Shown here piece after piece: positions 27,444-37,211 of a DNA stretch of 64,000 nucleotides. Origin of the DNA: Bacteroides sp. (GTDB lineage Bacteria > Bacteroidota > Bacteroidia > Bacteroidales > Bacteroidaceae); assembly GCA_017621035.1 (NCBI GenBank), contig JAGATY010000022.1:1-64000 (forward strand), written 5' to 3'. Each line of letters starts with the position of its first letter. Within the stretch, counting starts at the first letter, position 1. The notes below the pieces were generated by a model that was not told where the DNA came from, searched no databases, and was given only the letters and a program-made list of their open reading frames with translations. The translations under genes and the position numbers were made by a program.

Positions 27444-27646
27444 GGTACTATAGTAACCGCGGGCTTTTAAGCCCATGGTAGTGATATCTTTACACTTCTT
27501 GCGTCTGTAAAGACGCGGTCTGTAAGACTACTATAGCCTCCGGCCCCGTCTTCCAGACGGATGGATAGGAATCGAGTACCCTATCCACGGACTTGAAAGT
27601 CCGCGGTTATTGAAAGTGTCCTTACCACCTGGTCTTTCAGACCATC
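27444..27646. repeat. Array of five short hairpins at about 42-bp spacing
   Basis: Perfect small palindromes: GGGCTTTTAAGCCC (27461), GCGTCTGTAAAGACGC (27501), CCGTCTTCCAGACGG (27546), CGGACTTGAAAGTCCG (27588) and TGGTCTTTCAGACCA (27630). Centres are 41-44 bp apart, about twice 21-22. Between them sit weaker ones such as GGATAGG/CCTATCC centred at 27574. The arms differ but CTT..AAG or TCT..AGA cores recur. A CCCCCTC/GAGGGGG hairpin follows at 27670-27695. No gene is seen in 27290-27926. Confidence 0.75.
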
Positions 27647-27759
27647 TACCGGACTGACTTTAAAAATACCCCCTCTTGCACAGGTTGGGAGGGGGAAGTT
27701 TACTGCTTGCGAACAGCTGGCAGACTTATTCCGGCGAGGCGGCACATTAGAAGGGAGAA

Positions 27760-27826
27760 TGCACAAGATGGCATCTTGTGTTGCATAAGATGGCATCTTG
27801 TGCAGCATAAGATGCCAACTTGTGCA
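27760..27826. repeat. 22-bp-pitch element, CAAGATGGCATCTTG type, copy A2
   Basis: Three palindromic units with AGATG at 27766, 27788 and 27810, exactly 22 bp apart. The third unit carries CCAACTTG in place of CCATCTTG. ACATTAGAA precedes it as in copy A1. G/A-rich DNA follows to about 27890. Confidence 0.88.
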
Positions 27827-27901
27827 GAGGCGGAAAGAGTGGGAAGGGCGGGAAGAGTAAGAGAAGCGGGCGGAAAAGTTGCAAGGCGTGGACAGTTGTT
27901 G

Positions 27902-27909
27902 TATATTTG
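27902..27909 (+). promoter_or_regulatory. -7 box of the GSCFA/murF-alr operon
   Basis: TATATTTG, 17 bases before the ATG at 27927, giving a very short leader; this supports the chosen start. Confidence 0.6.
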
Positions 27910-27926
27910 TCTCGCCAAATATATTT

Positions 27927-28919
27927 ATGATGAAACTATTTACCACGGTAGAGATACCCAAGAAGATAATGTGCTTGTCGCATGCCGATAGGGTGCTGAT
28001 GTTCGGCTCTTGCTTTGCCACTGAGATGGGAAAAAGACTGGAGGAGGCTAAGTTCAGGTGCGACGTGAATCCTTACGGTGTGCTGTACAATCCGTTCTCC
28101 ATCGCCACGGCCATTCGGGAGATTGCAGCGGGAAAGCGGTATGAGGCCGGGGAGCTGTTTCTGCACGAGGGATGCTGGCACAGCAGCATGCACCACGGCA
28201 GTTTCTCTTCACCCTGTCGGGAAGAGGTGTTGGAGAGCATCAACAGCCGACTAGAGGCGGCTCAGCGGAATCTTAAAGAGGCTGACTGCCTGATGCTTAC
28301 CTGGGGCAGTGCTTACGTCTACGAAAGCAAGAGAGACGGGCGTGTGGTGGGCAACTGTCACAAACTTCCGGAGCGGGAGTTCTACAGAAGGAGGCTACAG
28401 GTGGAGGAGATTGTGAAGGTGTACAAGGCTCTGCTTGAAGAGCTGTTACAAACCTCTCCCAACCTGCAGTTACTCTTCACCGTCAGCCCCATTCGCCATG
28501 TGCGCGACGGTCTGCATGAGAACCAGCTGAGCAAGGCAGTACTGCTGCTGGCGGTGGAGGAACTTCAGCGGCTGTTTCCCGACAACCTCTGTTACTTCCC
28601 TGCATATGAGCTGGTGTTGGACGAGTTGCGCGACTACCGTTTCTTTGCCGACGACCTGGTACATCCGTCACAAATGGCCGTGGAGTATGTGTGGCAACGC
28701 TTCTGCGAACATTGCCTATCGCCCGAAGCTCTTAAACTGATGGAGCAGGTGGAGGAGATAAGGAAGGCTTTGCAGCATAAACCCTTCCGGCCTGAAAGCG
28801 AGGCTTATCAAGGCTTTATAAGACAAATAGTGTTAAAAATAGAGCAACTTACAGAAAAATACCCGTACTTAGTCCTCGAAAATGAGAGAGAACTATGTCG
28901 TACACGATTGAACAAATAA
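27927..28919 (+). CDS. GSCFA domain protein
   Basis: A 330-residue protein of the GSCFA family, named for its GSCFA motif, seen here in VLMFGSCFATEMGKRLEEAKF. The family has an SGNH-hydrolase-like layout: the GSCFA block, a middle TWGSAYVY, and a C-terminal FFADDLVHPSQMAVEYVW, which supplies the Asp-x-x-His pair. Substrate is unknown. I chose the ATG at 27927; upstream residues would lie across the promoter. Its end overlaps murF-alr by 25 bases, so the two are co-transcribed, which hints at a cell-envelope role. Confidence 0.88.
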   Translation: MMKLFTTVEIPKKIMCLSHADRVLMFGSCFATEMGKRLEEAKFRCDVNPYGVLYNPFSIATAIREIAAGKRYEAGELFLHEGCWHSSMHHGSFSSPCREEVLESINSRLEAAQRNLKEADCLMLTWGSAYVYESKRDGRVVGNCHKLPEREFYRRRLQVEEIVKVYKALLEELLQTSPNLQLLFTVSPIRHVRDGLHENQLSKAVLLLAVEELQRLFPDNLCYFPAYELVLDELRDYRFFADDLVHPSQMAVEYVWQRFCEHCLSPEALKLMEQVEEIRKALQHKPFRPESEAYQGFIRQIVLKIEQLTEKYPYLVLENERELCRTRLNK

Positions 28920-31408
28920 CAGAAGCCATTGGTGCTAAACGAGTTGGAGAAGCATCGGCAACCATAGATTGGTTACTGACAGACAGCCGCTCACTGAACT
29001 TTCCGGAAGAGACCCTTTTCTTTGCCCTGTCCACCAAGCGTAACAGTGGTGCACGCTATATCCCTGAGCTGTTGAGTCGGGGTGTACGTAACTTTGTAGT
29101 GACCGAAGAGGATTATGAGAAGTTGAAGAGCAGTCAAGCCCTCGCTCCCCAACCCGAGGCAGAGAGTTGTTTGGGTAGTGCTAACTTCCTACTGACTGCC
29201 TCTCCGCTGAAAGCCTTGCAAAAGCTGGCTGAGCAGCATCGTGGACAGTTTCGGATACCGATTGTAGGCATTACAGGCAGTAACGGAAAGACCATTGTAA
29301 AGGAGTGGCTTCATCAGTTGCTGGGCAGCAGTCGTCGCATTGTACGCTCTCCCCGCAGTTACAACTCACAGATAGGCGTCCCCCTCTCGGTCTGGCAACT
29401 CAATGAAGAGACAGAGTTGGGCATTTTCGAAGCCGGCATATCCGAGCCTGGTGAGATGCGGGCACTGGAAAACATCATTCGCCCCACCATCGGCATACTG
29501 ACACACATTGGCGGAGCACATCAGGAGAACTTCTTTACATTGCAAGAGAAGTGCATGGAGAAGCTTACGCTGTTCAGAAACTGTGACGTGATTATCTATA
29601 ACGGTGACGATGAGTTCATCAGCAACTGTGTCTCCAAGTCTATGCTCTCTGCCAAGGAGATTGCCTGGAGTCGGACAGACATGGAGCGTCCCCTCTTTAT
29701 AAGTAAGGTGGAAAAGAAGGAGAACTGTACCGAGATTGCCTATCGCTACTTGGCCATGGATAACCGCTTTACCCTTCCCTTTATTGACGATGCCAGCATT
29801 GAGAACGCTTTGCACTGCCTGGCTGCCTCACTCTACCTGATGCTGTCACCGGAAGAGATAACCAACCGGATGGCTCATCTGGAACCGGTGGCTATGCGCC
29901 TGGAGGTGAAAGAGGGCAAGAATGGTTGTCTGCTGATTAACGACTCTTATAACAGTGACCTGGGAGCACTGGACATTGCACTAGACTTTCTTTACCGGCG
30001 TTCACAGACCATTGGGCTGAAGCGCACTTTGATTCTGTCCGACATACTGGAGACCGGGCAAAACACCTCCACCCTTTACCGCCTGGTGGCTCAGCTGGTA
30101 CACAGTCGAGGAATTGAACGCATTGTGGGAGTGGGGCAGGAAATCAGTCTGTGTGCAGACAGGTTCGGCATGGAGAAACAGTTCTTCCGCACAACGGAAG
30201 CTCTGCTGGAAGCCATTCAGAAAGGTGAACTGAAGCTGGAGAATGAAATCATCCTGATAAAAGGTGCCCGAAAGTTTGGGTTCGATGCCTTGACAGAGGT
30301 GCTGGAGAAGAAGGTGCATGAAACCATTCTGGAAGTAAATTTGGGTGCCATGGTAGAGAACCTCAACCGATACCGCAGCTATCTCAAGCCGGAGACCAAG
30401 ATGGTCTGCATGGTGAAAGCATCGGCCTATGGAGCAGGCTCTTACGAGGTGGCGAAGACACTACAAGAACATCGAGCAGACTATCTGGCCGTGGCCGTGG
30501 CTGACGAAGGCTCGGAACTGCGCAAAGCAGGTATCACAGCCAACATCATCATCATGAATCCGGAGCTGACTGCCTTCAAGACTATGTTTGATTATAAACT
30601 GGAGCCAGAGGTGTATAGTTTCCATCTGTTGGAAGAGCTGATACAGGCTGCAGAGAAAGAGGGTATCACGCAGTTCCCCATCCATGTGAAGCTGGACACA
30701 GGCATGCACCGTTTGGGTTTCTTACCCGAGGAGGTGCCACAGTTGATAGAACGGTTGAAGGCTCAGAATGCTGTGTTGGTGCGTTCGGTATTCTCTCATC
30801 TGGTAGGCAGTGACTCTGCCGGTTTTGATGACTTCACTCGGAAGCAAATCAGTTGTTTCGACCAGGCCTCATCACTGTTACAAGCCTCATTTCCTCATAA
30901 GATATTGCGCCATATCTGTAACTCTGCCGCCATAGAGCGTTTCCCAGAATGGCAGTTTGACATGGTGCGACTGGGACTTGGCCTCTACGGCATCAATCCT
31001 ATAGACAATGGGGTAATGAGTAATGTAAGCACACTGAAGACGACCATCTTGCAGATTCATGATGTGCCGCAGGAGGATACTGTGGGGTACAGTCGGAAAG
31101 GTACGCTGAGCCGTCCGTCACGCATTGCAGCGCTGCCCATTGGTTATGCCGACGGTTTGGACAGACGGTTGGGCAACAGGCTGGGTTACTGCTTGGTGCG
31201 AGGCCAAAAGGCTCCGTATGTAGGCAACATCTGCATGGATGTCTGCATGATTGATGTTACAGAGATTGATTGCCGTGAAGGAGATTCGGTAGAAATCTTC
31301 GGCGACCACCTGCCCGTCTCCGTCTTGTCAGACCTCTTGGGTACCATTCCTTATGAAGTGCTCACCGGCGTTTCCACACGAGTGAAGCGAGTCTATTATC
31401 AAGACTGA
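28895..31408 (+). CDS. murF-alr: MurF-alanine racemase fusion
   Basis: An 837-residue fusion typical of Bacteroidetes. The N-terminal about 450 residues are MurF, which adds D-Ala-D-Ala to UDP-MurNAc-tripeptide; the ATP loop GITGSNGKT ends at residue 133. The C-terminal half (about 465-837) is a PLP-dependent alanine racemase with the cofactor lysine at 508 (MVKASAYGAGS) and the catalytic Tyr in GYSRKG, then LPIGYADGLDRRLG. The protein thus makes D-Ala and uses D-Ala-D-Ala; the D-Ala ligase is elsewhere. It overlaps the GSCFA gene upstream and the convergent phosphatase gene by 10 bases. Confidence 0.96.
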   Translation: MSYTIEQITEAIGAKRVGEASATIDWLLTDSRSLNFPEETLFFALSTKRNSGARYIPELLSRGVRNFVVTEEDYEKLKSSQALAPQPEAESCLGSANFLLTASPLKALQKLAEQHRGQFRIPIVGITGSNGKTIVKEWLHQLLGSSRRIVRSPRSYNSQIGVPLSVWQLNEETELGIFEAGISEPGEMRALENIIRPTIGILTHIGGAHQENFFTLQEKCMEKLTLFRNCDVIIYNGDDEFISNCVSKSMLSAKEIAWSRTDMERPLFISKVEKKENCTEIAYRYLAMDNRFTLPFIDDASIENALHCLAASLYLMLSPEEITNRMAHLEPVAMRLEVKEGKNGCLLINDSYNSDLGALDIALDFLYRRSQTIGLKRTLILSDILETGQNTSTLYRLVAQLVHSRGIERIVGVGQEISLCADRFGMEKQFFRTTEALLEAIQKGELKLENEIILIKGARKFGFDALTEVLEKKVHETILEVNLGAMVENLNRYRSYLKPETKMVCMVKASAYGAGSYEVAKTLQEHRADYLAVAVADEGSELRKAGITANIIIMNPELTAFKTMFDYKLEPEVYSFHLLEELIQAAEKEGITQFPIHVKLDTGMHRLGFLPEEVPQLIERLKAQNAVLVRSVFSHLVGSDSAGFDDFTRKQISCFDQASSLLQASFPHKILRHICNSAAIERFPEWQFDMVRLGLGLYGINPIDNGVMSNVSTLKTTILQIHDVPQEDTVGYSRKGTLSRPSRIAALPIGYADGLDRRLGNRLGYCLVRGQKAPYVGNICMDVCMIDVTEIDCREGDSVEIFGDHLPVSVLSDLLGTIPYEVLTGVSTRVKRVYYQD

Positions 31409-32058
31409 TGCAGGAAGGCAGCTATCTCCTCTGCTTTATCCACCAGCAAAGCGGGCTGATAGGAAGCCAACTCCTCACGCGAGCGAAATCCCCAGCACAC
31501 TCCACAAGCATCAACTTGTGCACGAGTGGCAGTCTGCATGTCTACACCTGAATCTCCTACATAGAGAATCTCCCTGCGGGAAGTAGCTGTCAGGCTCATG
31601 ATGTCTGCCACAATCTGTGGGTCGGGCTTTACCGGCACTCCATCGCGTTGTCCCAAAACAGCTGCGAAACGAATGTTGGGGAAGTAGTGAGCCACCAGTT
31701 TCTCTGTAGCAGCCTGATACTTATTGCTGGCAACAGCCAGTAGGAATCCCTCCTCTTGCAACTCGGCCAGCAACTTTTCAATACCCGGATAGGGTGTGCT
31801 TCGGTCTGCATTATGTACATCGTAGTGCGGGACAAACAGAGCTTTCATCCGCTGAACCTCCTCCGGCGTGCGTCTCTCGGCAGGCAGAGCGCGTTCTAAC
31901 AGCTTCGCAATGCCGTTTCCAACCATCACATGATAGGCCTCCACGGGATGTGTGGGGTAACCCAAGTGCTGCAAAGCCTGATTTGTACTTTGTGCCAGGT
32001 CGGCAATGGTATTCAGCAGAGTGCCATCCAAATCGAAAATAACAAGTCTCTTTCTCAT
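31399..32058 (-). CDS. HAD phosphatase, phosphoglycolate phosphatase type
   Basis: A 219-residue haloacid dehalogenase-fold phosphatase. Motif I is FDLDGTLLNT near the N-terminus, the helical cap follows, then motif II in AVASNKY, the motif III lysine in VPVKPDP and motif IV in LYVGDSGVDM. This order matches Gph-like enzymes, which clear 2-phosphoglycolate; other small phosphoesters are possible. I placed the start at 32058, not at the longer upstream frame, because a TATCTTTG box lies only 29 bases before it and the earlier residues look non-coding. Its 3' end overlaps murF-alr by 10 bases. Confidence 0.88.
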   Translation of the reverse strand: MRKRLVIFDLDGTLLNTIADLAQSTNQALQHLGYPTHPVEAYHVMVGNGIAKLLERALPAERRTPEEVQRMKALFVPHYDVHNADRSTPYPGIEKLLAELQEEGFLLAVASNKYQAATEKLVAHYFPNIRFAAVLGQRDGVPVKPDPQIVADIMSLTATSRREILYVGDSGVDMQTATRAQVDACGVCWGFRSREELASYQPALLVDKAEEIAAFLHQS

Positions 32059-32086
32059 TTTTTCAAAGTCTTTGGTTTGAAGAGCG

Positions 32087-32218
32087 CAAAGATAGAGATT
32101 TTTCTTCTGTTCGTCCTCCTTTTCAGTCTCCATCGCACAAGTGAGAAGTGAGTTAGAGGCGAAAGGGAAGTTTTTTAGGTAAAACAAGGAGGTTATCCGG
32201 TTTCTTTCGCTATATTTG
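32087..32218. promoter_or_regulatory. Divergent promoters for the phosphatase and dxs
   Basis: Minus-strand TATCTTTG at 32094-32087 serves the phosphatase, and plus-strand TATATTTG at 32211-32218 serves dxs with a leader of about 65 bases. Only -7 boxes are clear. Confidence 0.6.
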
Positions 32219-32288
32219 CAAATTGGATGCTTAGGCAAGTAAGGTTACAAGCCTATAGGCATCTTCTACAAATCTTTAAGACAAAGAG

Positions 32289-34193
32289 ATGAGCAACGAA
32301 AATACTACATATAACTTGCTGGAAACCATCAATTACCCGGAAGATTTACGCCGACTCAGCGTGGAGCAACTTCCGCAGGTTTGTGACGAGTTGCGGCAGG
32401 ACATCATTCAAGAATTATCCAACAATCCCGGCCATTTCGCAGCCAGCTTAGGAACAATAGAGCTGACTGTGGCACTACATTATGTGTTGAATACGCCCTA
32501 TGACCGCATTGTTTGGGACGTAGGACATCAGGCTTATGGACACAAGATACTTACCGGACGTCGGAAAGCCTTCTGTACCAACCGCAAGTTTCGGGGCATT
32601 CGTCCTTTCCCTACACCGGAAGAGAGTGAGTATGATTCGTTTGCCTGCGGTCACGCAAGTAACTCCATTTCAGCAGCTTTAGGCATGGCCGTGGCTGCCG
32701 AGAAGAAGGGCGAGAAGGATAGACACGTGGTGGCAGTGATTGGCGACGGCAGCATGAGTGGCGGTTTGGCCTTTGAGGGACTGAACAACGCCTCCTCTAC
32801 CCCCAACAATCTGCTTATCATTCTGAATGACAACGACATGGCCATTGACAGAAGTGTGGGGGGCATGAAGCAGTATCTCTTCAACATGACCACTTCAAAC
32901 CGCTACAACCAGTGGCGCTTTAAGCTCTCCAAACTACTCTTCAAACTGGGCATTCTTAATGAAGAGCGACGTAAGGCGTGGATACGCTTCTCCAACAGTC
33001 TTAAATCGTTGGCCGCACAGCAGCAGAACATCTTTGAGGGCATGAACATCAGATACTTCGGTCCGATTGATGGGCATGACGTAAAGAATGTAGCCCGCAT
33101 CCTTAGAGACATCAAAGACTTGGAGGGGCCGAAGATTCTTCACCTGCACACCACCAAAGGCAAGGGTTTCGAGCCGGCAGAAAAAGACCCGGGCATTTGG
33201 CATGCTCCGGGCAAGTTTGACCCTGAAACGGGAGAACGCAAGACCTGCGACGAGAGCAATCTGCCTCCACGCTTTCAGGATGTGTTTGGTGAAACGCTGG
33301 TAGAACTGGCTGAGAAGAATCCACGCATCGTGGGTATCACTCCGGCCATGCCTTCGGGTAGCAGTCTGTGCAAACTGATGGATGCCATGCCCGACAGAGC
33401 CTTCGACGTAGGCATAGCTGAGGGGCATGCCGCCACGTTTGCAGGTGGGCTGGCGAAAGAGGGATTGCAACCATTCTGCGCCATCTATTCCAGTTTCATG
33501 CAACGTGCTTACGACAATGTGATTCATGACGTGGCACTGCTTAATCTGCCCGTTGTTTTCTGTTTGGATAGAGCCGGATTGGTGGGAGAGGACGGACCTA
33601 CACATCACGGAGCATTCGACCTTTCGTACTTCCGCCCCATCCCTAACCTGACCATATCGTCCCCTATGGATGAACATGAGTTGCGCAAGCTGATGTACAC
33701 GGCACAACTTCCGGACAAGGGGCCTTTCGTTATTCGCTACCCACGCGGACGAGGGGTGTTGGTGGACTGGAAGTGTCCGTTGGAAGAGATTCCTGTAGGC
33801 AAAGGACGCAAGCTGAAGGATGGAAAGGATATGGCCATCATCACCATTGGTCCCATTGGTAATACGGTAGCACGTGCCATCCGTCGAGCCGAGCAGGAGA
33901 AGGGCATCAGCATTGCACACTATGACTTGCGCTTCTTAAAACCCATTGATGAAGATATGCTGCACGAGATAGGTAAAAACTTCCACCGGATTGTTACCAT
34001 TGAAGACGGCGTCAAGAAAGGAGGTATGGGCAGTGCCGTACTAGAGTTTATGGCAGACAATGGCTATGCGCCACACATTGAACGCATCGGATTGCCTGAC
34101 TCATTTGTTGAACACGGCTCACCTCAAGAGTTGTATCAGCTGTGTGGCATGGATGAAGAAGCTATTTATCAACGGATTGTGAACTTTGAATGA
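32289..34193 (+). CDS. dxs: 1-deoxy-D-xylulose-5-phosphate synthase
   Basis: A 634-residue thiamine-diphosphate enzyme that joins pyruvate and glyceraldehyde 3-phosphate, the first step of the MEP isoprenoid pathway. The N-terminal domain has the ThDP/Mg motif [19 protein letters not shown] to LNDNDMAID, and [17 protein letters not shown] text earlier ([16 protein letters not shown]). The middle transketolase domain has [17 protein letters not shown] and the C-terminal domain follows. Length is normal. It starts a group with trkA and trkH on the same strand, though these have gaps of 57 and 78 bases. Confidence 0.98.
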   Translation: MSNENTTYNLLETINYPEDLRRLSVEQLPQVCDELRQDIIQELSNNPGHFAASLGTIELTVALHYVLNTPYDRIVWDVGHQAYGHKILTGRRKAFCTNRKFRGIRPFPTPEESEYDSFACGHASNSISAALGMAVAAEKKGEKDRHVVAVIGDGSMSGGLAFEGLNNASSTPNNLLIILNDNDMAIDRSVGGMKQYLFNMTTSNRYNQWRFKLSKLLFKLGILNEERRKAWIRFSNSLKSLAAQQQNIFEGMNIRYFGPIDGHDVKNVARILRDIKDLEGPKILHLHTTKGKGFEPAEKDPGIWHAPGKFDPETGERKTCDESNLPPRFQDVFGETLVELAEKNPRIVGITPAMPSGSSLCKLMDAMPDRAFDVGIAEGHAATFAGGLAKEGLQPFCAIYSSFMQRAYDNVIHDVALLNLPVVFCLDRAGLVGEDGPTHHGAFDLSYFRPIPNLTISSPMDEHELRKLMYTAQLPDKGPFVIRYPRGRGVLVDWKCPLEEIPVGKGRKLKDGKDMAIITIGPIGNTVARAIRRAEQEKGISIAHYDLRFLKPIDEDMLHEIGKNFHRIVTIEDGVKKGGMGSAVLEFMADNGYAPHIERIGLPDSFVEHGSPQELYQLCGMDEEAIYQRIVNFE

Positions 34194-34250
34194 GTAAGAA
34201 CTGACAGAGGCGACCATTCAAGCATCACCATCTTAAACATATAACTCAAC

Positions 34251-35591
34251 GTGAAAATAATTATTGCCGGTGCCGGTGCAGTAGGCACACACTTAGCCAA
34301 GTTACTCTCGCGCGAGAAGCAGGACATCATACTGATGGACGAGGATGAAGAGAAGTTGAATCCGCTCAGTTCCAACTTCGACTTGATGACTGTTGAAGCC
34401 TCCCCTACCTCTATCAAAGGATTGGAAGAGGTGGGTGTAGACGGGGCAGACCTCTTCATCGCAGTAACCCCGGATGAGAGCAGAAACATGACTGCCTGCA
34501 TGTTGGCAAGCAACCTGGGGGCAGAAAAGACTGTGGCACGTATCGACAATTACGAGTATCTGCTGCCTAAGAACAAAGAGTTCTTCCAGAAGCTGGGTGT
34601 AGATTCTCTCATCTATCCCGAGATGCTGGCAGCCAAAGAGATTATCTCATCCGTACGCATGAGTTGGGTACGTCAATGGTGGGAGTTCTGCGGCGGAGCA
34701 CTCATCTTGATAGGTACAAAGATGCGCGAGAAAGCAGAGATACTCGACATTCCCCTCCATCAACTCGGTGGGCCAGATTTACCTTATCACATTGTAGCCA
34801 TCAAACGGGGCAATGATACCATCATTCCTCGCGGAGACGACATGCTGAAGTTGCACGACATCGTTTACTTCACCACCACACGTAAGTATGTTCCCTATAT
34901 TCGCAAGATAGTTGGAAAGGAGGATTATCCGGATGCCCGCAATGTAATGATTATGGGTGGAAGCCGCATCGCGGTACGGGCTGTGCAGTATGCCCCGGAC
35001 TACATGCAAATGAAAATCATTGAGCGAGACTTGAATCGCTGCAACCGACTGACCGAACTTCTGGATGACAAGACCATGATTATCAATGGCGATGGTCGCG
35101 ACCTCAGCCTGTTGGAGGAGGAAGGACTGCACAACACGGAAGCATTCGTGGCCCTGACAGACAGCTCGGAGACCAACATTCTGGCCTGCCTAGCCGCCAA
35201 GCGCATGGGAGTTCACAAGACCGTAGCCGAGGTGGAGAATGTGGATTATATCAGCATGGCCGAGAGCTTGGACATAGGTACAGTCATCAATAAGAAGTTC
35301 ATCGCAGCCAGTCATATCTACCAAATGATGCTGGATGCCGATGTTAACAATGTGAAGAGTCTGACCTTCGGCAGTGCTGAGGTGGCTGAATTTACCGTCC
35401 GCGAGGGGTCTAAGATTACCAAACATCCCGTGAAAGACTTGGGACTTCCCAAAGGAACCACCATTGGCGGCCTGATACGAAATGGTGAAGGTGTTGTGGT
35501 AATGGGTAATACACAGATACTACCGGGTGACCACGTCGTAGTCTTCTGCCTCAGTATGATGATTAAAAAGATAGAGAAGTTCTTCTCCTGA
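34251..35591 (+). CDS. trkA: Trk potassium uptake regulator TrkA
   Basis: A 446-residue cytoplasmic protein that gates the TrkH channel. It has two RCK units: a nucleotide-binding domain at the N-terminus (IIIAGAGAVGTHLAKLLS) with its TrkA-C domain, then a second (VMIMGGSRIAVRAVQYA) near residue 232 and its TrkA-C domain at the end. The start codon is GTG, which begins VKIIIAGAGAVG at the usual family start. trkH follows 78 bases later. Confidence 0.95.
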   Translation: MKIIIAGAGAVGTHLAKLLSREKQDIILMDEDEEKLNPLSSNFDLMTVEASPTSIKGLEEVGVDGADLFIAVTPDESRNMTACMLASNLGAEKTVARIDNYEYLLPKNKEFFQKLGVDSLIYPEMLAAKEIISSVRMSWVRQWWEFCGGALILIGTKMREKAEILDIPLHQLGGPDLPYHIVAIKRGNDTIIPRGDDMLKLHDIVYFTTTRKYVPYIRKIVGKEDYPDARNVMIMGGSRIAVRAVQYAPDYMQMKIIERDLNRCNRLTELLDDKTMIINGDGRDLSLLEEEGLHNTEAFVALTDSSETNILACLAAKRMGVHKTVAEVENVDYISMAESLDIGTVINKKFIAASHIYQMMLDADVNNVKSLTFGSAEVAEFTVREGSKITKHPVKDLGLPKGTTIGGLIRNGEGVVVMGNTQILPGDHVVVFCLSMMIKKIEKFFS

Positions 35592-35669
35592 CCCACCGAA
35601 TGCTGAAGGGTTAATAGAGGAAGATGTGAAATTCACGATTCATAATTCATAACCGGCTACTTACTTCTT

Positions 35670-37121
35670 ATGTTACACAAACGAATGATATACCGCGTCC
35701 TAGGGTACTTACTTTTGATAGAGACGGTGCTACTTCTGATATGCGCCGGAGTTTCGTTCGCCTACCGCGAGGACGATTTGCTGGCTTTCATCGTTTCTGC
35801 CGCTACCACCACCGGGGTGGGATTCTTCCTTGTCTACCTGGGCAAAGGAGCAGAGCGACAGCTCACTCGGCGCGACGGTTACCTGATTGTCTCCCTAACC
35901 TGGCTCATCTTCTCACTCTTCGGTATGCTTCCTTTTCTCATCAGTGGGTATATTCCCAGTGTAACGAATGCCTTCTTTGAAGCCATGTCGGGGGTAAGTA
36001 GTACGGGAGCCACCATTCTGGACGATGTAGAGGCTCTGCCCCACGGATTGCTATTCTGGCGAAGTCTGACACAATGGATTGGTGGATTGGGCATTATCCT
36101 GTTCACCATTGCTGTTCTACCCATCTTTGGTGTGAGTGGCGTACAGATATTTGCCGCCGAAGCCAGTGGCCCCACCCATGATAAGATACATCCCCGTATA
36201 GGCATCACAGCCCGCTGGATTTGGCTAACCTATACTGTGCTCACAGCTATCGCCACCGTACTTCTGGCGGCGGGAGGCATGGGGTGGTTCGACAGCATAT
36301 GCCACGCCTTTGCAGCAACAGGTACCGGTGGGTTCTCCACCAAGACGGCAAGCATCGCCTACTATCACTCGGCCTATATAGAATATGTGCTATCTGCTTT
36401 CATGTTCATCTCAGGCATCAACTTCACCCTGATTTTGCTCTTTGCTATGGGCAAGTTTAAAAAGACCTTGTTTGATGCTGAGTTGAAGTTCTACTGTGCC
36501 TGCGTTGCTACCAGTACCCTCTTCATTACCACCGTATTGTGCCTACAGACGAATACTGACCTGGAGTCCGCCTTCCGCACCTCCCTCTTTCAAGTGATAT
36601 CGATACAGACCTCCACAGGCTTTGCCACCAGCGACTACATGACATGGCCGGCCGTGGCTTGGGGCATCATGCCGATTCTGATGGTGATAGGAGCTTGCGC
36701 CGGCAGTACTTCAGGTGGCATGAAGTGCATCCGCATGGTGATTCTGTCGCGCATCACCAAGAACGAGTTCAAACGTCTGCTCCACCCCAATGCAGTCTTG
36801 CCGGTGCGGGTCAACAAACAGGTCATCCCCTCCACCCTACAGTCCACCGTTCTTGCCTTTTGCTTCTTGTTCGTGATTATCACCCTTGTCAGCATTCTGA
36901 TACTACTGGCCATGGATATCCCCTTTATGGAGGCAGTGGGAGTAATCGTTTCTAGCATTGGCAACACAGGCCCCGGACTGGGCACCTTCGGACCGGCCTA
37001 CTCCTTCAATGCGTTGCCCGACTTGGCAAAGTGGATTTCTTCCCTCCTGATGTTGCTGGGCAGACTAGAGCTATTCACCGTGTTGCTTCTGTTTACTCCT
37101 GAATTCTGGAAGAAGAACTGA
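35670..37121 (+). CDS. trkH: Trk potassium uptake channel TrkH
   Basis: A 483-residue inner-membrane protein of the TrkH/KtrB family, with about ten helices and four pore loops. Selectivity-type glycines are seen in AMSGVSSTGATI, AFAATGTGGFST, QTSTGFATSDY and SSIGNTGPGLG. It forms the K+ uptake system with TrkA just upstream. A strong hairpin follows the gene. Confidence 0.95.
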   Translation: MLHKRMIYRVLGYLLLIETVLLLICAGVSFAYREDDLLAFIVSAATTTGVGFFLVYLGKGAERQLTRRDGYLIVSLTWLIFSLFGMLPFLISGYIPSVTNAFFEAMSGVSSTGATILDDVEALPHGLLFWRSLTQWIGGLGIILFTIAVLPIFGVSGVQIFAAEASGPTHDKIHPRIGITARWIWLTYTVLTAIATVLLAAGGMGWFDSICHAFAATGTGGFSTKTASIAYYHSAYIEYVLSAFMFISGINFTLILLFAMGKFKKTLFDAELKFYCACVATSTLFITTVLCLQTNTDLESAFRTSLFQVISIQTSTGFATSDYMTWPAVAWGIMPILMVIGACAGSTSGGMKCIRMVILSRITKNEFKRLLHPNAVLPVRVNKQVIPSTLQSTVLAFCFLFVIITLVSILILLAMDIPFMEAVGVIVSSIGNTGPGLGTFGPAYSFNALPDLAKWISSLLMLLGRLELFTVLLLFTPEFWKKN

Positions 37122-37136
37122 GCAGGTTCCATACAG

Positions 37137-37189
37137 AGAATGCCGGAAGAAGATGGGTCGCCTCTGCATCCCTCTTCTTCCGGCATTCT
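37137..37189. terminator. Two-way terminator after trkH
   Basis: AGAATGCCGGAAGAAGA and TCTTCTTCCGGCATTCT pair perfectly over 17 bp, with GGG/CCC inside the loop. It separates trkH from the convergent esterase gene; T-runs are weak. Confidence 0.8.
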
Positions 37190-37211
37190 GTATTCCTTGT
37201 GTTTCAGTCCC

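Noticed and set aside
32058..32238. Longer N-terminus for the HAD phosphatase
   Set aside because: The extra residues would be translated across the promoter box and lack family resemblance.
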